A stretch of DNA of 9,901 nucleotides from an uncultured Bacteroidales bacterium (lineage in GTDB: Bacteria; Bacteroidota; Bacteroidia; Bacteroidales; UBA932). Within the stretch, counting starts at the first letter, position 1. Each line of letters begins with the position of its first letter. A program made the position numbers and the translations under genes. The notes under the pieces are model-generated. The model saw nothing but the letters and a program-made list of their open reading frames with translations, was not told where the DNA came from and ran no database searches. Location of the stretch: NCBI GenBank assembly GCA_905236955.1, contig CAJOQW010000014.1:1-9901 (forward strand). Reading direction: 5' to 3'. Shown piece by piece: positions 6,856-9,901 of this stretch.

Positions 6856-8885
6856 AAAGAATCACTTCACTGATAGCGATGGCACTGGCGGCGGCCGTGT
6901 CCGCTTTCGGCCAGAGAACGGAAACCAGCCTGGATGAAGGCTGGTTCATCCGTCCCATAACGGCCAACAAGAACCCGGAACCCACCCCTGTGACGCTCCC
7001 CCACACCTGGAATGCGGAATACCTGCCGGACGGAACCTACAACCGCGAGATGATGGTTTACACCCGGAAGCTGGAGGTCACCCCGGCTATGGCCGGGAAA
7101 AGGCTCTTCCTTTATTTCGAGGGCGTGAACTCCGTCTGCGACGTGTTCGTGAACAAACGCACGGTGGGCGGTCACAAGGGCGGATACACGGCTTTCTGCA
7201 TCGAGATAACCGACGCTGTCAGACAAGGAGGGAACGAACTGGAAGTGTGGGTGAGCAACGCCTACCGCACCGACGTCCTTCCGATCAGCGGCGACTTCAA
7301 CATCTACGGGGGAATACACCGCCCCTGTCACCTGATTGTGACGGGAGCCGACTGCATTTCCCCGCTGTTCCATGCTTCGCCGGGCGTGTTCATACGCCAG
7401 AATAAGGTGAATGACGCCGCGGCGGACATAACTGTGGAGACGGTGCTGTCGATCAAGGACAAGGAGGGTCTTACGCTGCACACCGTCATTTCCGACGCAT
7501 CGGGCAAGGAAGTAGCTTCCGCCTCGGCAAAGGCCGACGGGGAGAGCGTGAAGCAGCCCTTCAATATCCAGGATCCTATACTGTGGAACGGGCGCGAGAA
7601 TCCTTACCTGTACACCGTCACCGTGCAGTTGATGCGGGACGGCCGCGTGCTCGACGAGGTCGTGCAACAGACCGGATTCCGCTACTTCAGGGTCGATGCC
7701 GACAAGGGCTTCTTCCTCAACGGCAAGCCCCTCGACCTTCACGGATTCTGCCGTCACGAGGATTTCGACGGAAGGGGAAGCGCCCTCCTGCCGGAGGATT
7801 ACGATACCGATTTCGACCTGATAATGGAATCGGGCGCCACCATGATGCGCCTGGCCCATTATCCCCATGCCGAACCCGTTTACAGGCACAGCGACGAGAA
7901 GGGCATCATCCTGTGGACCGAGATACCCATGTGCGGTCCGGGAGGATACGACTATACAGGTTATCTGGGCAATGACGGTTTCCGCGAAAATGCCATCCAG
8001 GATACCTACGAACTGGTTTATCAGAAGTTCAACCACCCTTCGGTATGTTTCTGGGGAATCTTCAATGAGATACTCGTAAGCGACGGCACCCGCTTCGTGG
8101 AATACGACAATCCCATCCCCTTCATTTCCGAGATAAACGACCTCTATCACAAGATAGATCCTTCGCGCCTGACCACCTTCGCCACCTGCGTGGACGAGAA
8201 TTATTATCTCGGAATATCGGACCTGATAGCCTGGAACAAGTATTTCGGCTGGTACGGGAACGAACCCAACGGCATAGGCCCGTTCATGGACCAGGCCAAG
8301 GCGGATGCCAAGGGACAGCCCGTCGGAATCTCGGAATACGGCGCCGGAGCAAGCATCCACCATCACTGGCTGCCCGGCGAATCCCGTCCCGAACCCAGGG
8401 GACGCTTCCATGGTGAAGAAAGGCAGGCCCTGGTGCACGAGAGCAACCTAGAAGCCATCCAGAGCCGGCCGTACCTTTGGAGCAAGATCATCTGGGTATT
8501 CTCCGACTTCCATTCGTCGATACGCAAGGAGGGCGACCGGGACGGCTTCAACGACAAGGGCCTCGTAACCTATGACAGGAAGACCCGCAAGGACGCCTTC
8601 TTCCTGTACAAGGCCAACTGGACGACCGATCCCATGGTTTACATAACAAGCCGCAGGTACACCGACCGCACCCAGGCCGTAACCGACATCAAGGTGTACT
8701 CCAACATGGACGAAGTCACCCTCTTCCTCAACGGGAAGAAGGTGGGCAAGGTCAAACCCGACAACCTCAAACGGGCCATTTGGAAAGGCGTAAGTCTCCA
8801 ACCCGGCGAAAATACGGTCACTGCCGAAGGCCGCTCCCGCAAAACCAAGAAGACAGATACATGCACATGGACTTTAAATCAGTAG
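6852..8885 (+). CDS. Secreted glycoside hydrolase family 2 enzyme (beta-galactosidase/beta-glucuronidase type)
   Basis: A 677-residue protein with a clear signal peptide (1-21, MKRITSLIAMALAAAVSAFG, then Q). Order of domains: GH2 jelly-roll sugar-binding domain (about 25-185), immunoglobulin-like domain (about 188-282), TIM-barrel catalytic domain (about 283-590) and a C-terminal DUF4982-like beta domain (about 593-677, VYSNMDEVTLFLNGKKVG). GFCRHEDFDGRG (298-309) and MMRLAHYPHAEP (331-342) are barrel motifs. The acid/base is E406 in WGIFNEIL and the nucleophile E495 in PVGISEYGAG. N567-D568-K569 in the stretch FNDKGLVTYDRK resembles the N-x-K motif that binds the carboxylate in beta-glucuronidases, but many Bacteroides GH2 galactosidases carry a similar NDKGL segment, so a uronic acid is only possible. 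It would act in the periplasm or at the cell surface on pectin-derived oligosaccharides. It overlaps its upstream neighbour by 4 nt and its downstream one by 19 nt. Confidence 0.93.
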   Translation: MKRITSLIAMALAAAVSAFGQRTETSLDEGWFIRPITANKNPEPTPVTLPHTWNAEYLPDGTYNREMMVYTRKLEVTPAMAGKRLFLYFEGVNSVCDVFVNKRTVGGHKGGYTAFCIEITDAVRQGGNELEVWVSNAYRTDVLPISGDFNIYGGIHRPCHLIVTGADCISPLFHASPGVFIRQNKVNDAAADITVETVLSIKDKEGLTLHTVISDASGKEVASASAKADGESVKQPFNIQDPILWNGRENPYLYTVTVQLMRDGRVLDEVVQQTGFRYFRVDADKGFFLNGKPLDLHGFCRHEDFDGRGSALLPEDYDTDFDLIMESGATMMRLAHYPHAEPVYRHSDEKGIILWTEIPMCGPGGYDYTGYLGNDGFRENAIQDTYELVYQKFNHPSVCFWGIFNEILVSDGTRFVEYDNPIPFISEINDLYHKIDPSRLTTFATCVDENYYLGISDLIAWNKYFGWYGNEPNGIGPFMDQAKADAKGQPVGISEYGAGASIHHHWLPGESRPEPRGRFHGEERQALVHESNLEAIQSRPYLWSKIIWVFSDFHSSIRKEGDRDGFNDKGLVTYDRKTRKDAFFLYKANWTTDPMVYITSRRYTDRTQAVTDIKVYSNMDEVTLFLNGKKVGKVKPDNLKRAIWKGVSLQPGENTVTAEGRSRKTKKTDTCTWTLNQ

Positions 8886-9901
8886 CGATTTCACTCGCCC
8901 TGCTCCTCCCGGCCATGCCGGCGGGGGCCCAGGCCATCCCCCAGATTTCCGAGGTCGGCCCTGCGGTATGTCCCGCAGAGATTGCTCCCATCGAGGCACC
9001 TTTCGAGATGCCGCAACTCTCCAGGCCCGTCTTCCCGGACAGGTCACTATCCATCAAGAAGACAGGGGCAAAGGAAGGCGTGCTCTCGACCGCGGCGATC
9101 CAGAAGGCCATCGACAGGCTCGCGGCAAAAGGCGGCGGCACCGTGATAGTGCCGGCCGGTTCCTGGCTCACGGGCCGCATCGAACTGAAGAGCAATATCA
9201 ACCTGCACCTCGAGGACGGGGCCGAACTGCACTTCTCGGGCTTCATCAAGGACTATCTCCCCGTGGTATTCTGCCGCACGGAAGGAATCGAGGTTATGTC
9301 CCTTGGCGCCAATATCTACGCAAACGGAGCCGAGAACATCGCCGTCACCGGCAAGGGCAAGCTCGTCGGCCCCGGCAAGGGATGTGAGATAGACATAATA
9401 GAATCCACCCAGAAACTCCCGGTCGTAGAATACCGCATGGATCCCAATGTCCCCCTTTCCGAACGCATAGCGGACGGGAAGGACGGCCATGCCATATACC
9501 GCCCGGAATTCATCGGTCCGGTGAACTGCAGGAACGTCCTGATCGAGGGGGTTACCATCGAGCAGACCATATACTGGAACATCTGCCCCACCTACTGCGA
9601 GAACGTGATCATCCGCGGGGTGACGGTTAACAGCCTCGGCATGCCCAGGGGCGACGGCATGGATATCGACTCGAGCCGCAACGTACTCATCGAGTACTGC
9701 TCGGTTTCCACCACCGACGACGGTTACACCCTGAAGTCGGGCCGTTACTACGACGGCATACGGGTAAACAAACCGACCGAGAACGTAGTCGTCCGCTGGT
9801 GCTACGCCTTCAACAGCGCCGGAGGTGTCACCTTCGGCAGCGAGACGGCGGGCATGATCCGCAACGTATATGCCCACGACTGCGTCTTCGACAGGGTCGC
9901 C
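8867..9901 (+). CDS. Secreted GH28-family (polygalacturonase-like) glycosidase, 3' end cut by window
   Basis: This is an open frame of 345 codons with no stop before the window edge. The signal peptide spans residues 1 to about 21 (MDFKSVAISLALLLPAMPAGA, then Q). The right-handed beta-helix starts with IQKAIDRLAAKGGGTVIVPAG (78-98), and repeated N-V/I-x-I-x-x-x turns follow, as in NVLIEGVTIEQT, NVIIRGVTVNSLG and NVLIEYCSVSTT. The GH28 active-site region is recognisable but divergent: RGDGMD (261-266) in place of N-T-D-G, STTDDGYTLKSGR (281-293) holding the aspartate pair D284/D285, and NSAGGVTFGSE (316-326) where the usual catalytic-site histidine of G-H-G is A318. The enzyme should cleave alpha-galacturonic or related linkages in pectin outside the cytoplasm. 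An in-frame ATG at 8861 is an alternative start. It begins inside the last codons of the GH2 gene, so the two are coupled. Confidence 0.88.
   Translation, partial: MDFKSVAISLALLLPAMPAGAQAIPQISEVGPAVCPAEIAPIEAPFEMPQLSRPVFPDRSLSIKKTGAKEGVLSTAAIQKAIDRLAAKGGGTVIVPAGSWLTGRIELKSNINLHLEDGAELHFSGFIKDYLPVVFCRTEGIEVMSLGANIYANGAENIAVTGKGKLVGPGKGCEIDIIESTQKLPVVEYRMDPNVPLSERIADGKDGHAIYRPEFIGPVNCRNVLIEGVTIEQTIYWNICPTYCENVIIRGVTVNSLGMPRGDGMDIDSSRNVLIEYCSVSTTDDGYTLKSGRYYDGIRVNKPTENVVVRWCYAFNSAGGVTFGSETAGMIRNVYAHDCVFDRVA

Larger units (their letters stand above)
2165..9901 (+). other. Six-gene sugar-catabolism and glycosidase operon (candidate apiose/pectin locus)
   Basis: Six plus-strand genes run without room for internal promoters: a 4-nt ATGA overlap (2995-2998), a 4-nt gap (3919-3922), a 20-nt gap (5405-5424), a second ATGA overlap (6852-6855) and a 19-nt overlap (8867-8885). 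The first four encode cytoplasmic enzymes: split transketolase, FGGY kinase and aldose-ketose isomerase-like. The last two encode exported GH2 and GH28 hydrolases with signal peptides. Thus the enzymes that free a sugar are co-transcribed with those that metabolise it. The operon may continue past the right edge. Confidence 0.75.

Noticed and set aside
6867..8438. 523-codon open frame on the minus strand opposite the GH2 gene
   Set aside because: It lies wholly antisense to a gene with clear catalytic motifs and a signal peptide. Its protein is a low-complexity V/G/A/H/E-rich sequence with no recognisable motif, as expected from codon bias in GC-rich DNA.

Overview
The window looks like a chromosomal carbohydrate-utilisation locus from a GC-rich member of the Bacteroidetes, most likely a gut Bacteroidales. 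The evidence is a transketolase split into two adjacent genes, several secreted glycoside hydrolases of Bacteroides type (GH2 with a DUF4982-like tail, GH28, and a GH43/GH117-like propeller), almost no Shine-Dalgarno sequences, and TAnnTTTG-type promoter elements. I cannot assign a genus from sequence alone.

Layout. Left arm, minus strand: a secreted or lipid-anchored five-bladed beta-propeller glycosidase (1185 to the left edge, cut at its 3' end). A hairpin at 1233-1268 separates it from a DeoR/GlpR-family repressor (2060-1290). A short, AT-rich divergent promoter region follows (2061-2164). Right arm, plus strand: six tightly packed genes that look like one operon. These are transketolase N-terminal subunit (2165-2998), transketolase C-terminal subunit (2995-3918), an FGGY kinase of glycerol-kinase type (3923-5404), an L-fucose/L-arabinose isomerase-like protein (5425-6855), a secreted GH2 glycosidase (6852-8885) and a secreted GH28 pectinase-like glycosidase (8867 to the right edge, cut at its 3' end). 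Junctions are ATGA overlaps, a 19-nt overlap, or gaps of 4 and 20 nt.

How the genes may work together. Isomerase, then FGGY kinase, then two-subunit transketolase is the logic of a ketose-phosphate route into the pentose phosphate pathway. It fits the known transketolase branch of D-apiose catabolism: D-apiose to D-apulose, to D-apulose 4-phosphate, then with glyceraldehyde 3-phosphate to xylulose 5-phosphate plus dihydroxyacetone. The kinase keeps the glycerol-kinase catalytic residues but has changed two pocket positions, as expected for a substrate bulkier than glycerol. The accompanying GH28, GH2 and propeller hydrolases fit an apiose-bearing pectin (rhamnogalacturonan II or apiogalacturonan) as the source of the sugar. 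The DeoR repressor, divergent from the operon, would sense a phosphorylated intermediate. The apiose assignment is an inference. No SusC/SusD pair, sugar transporter or recognisable apiosidase lies inside the window.

No RNA genes, insertion sequences, CRISPR arrays or long repeats were seen. There is no stretch over 300 bases without a gene.
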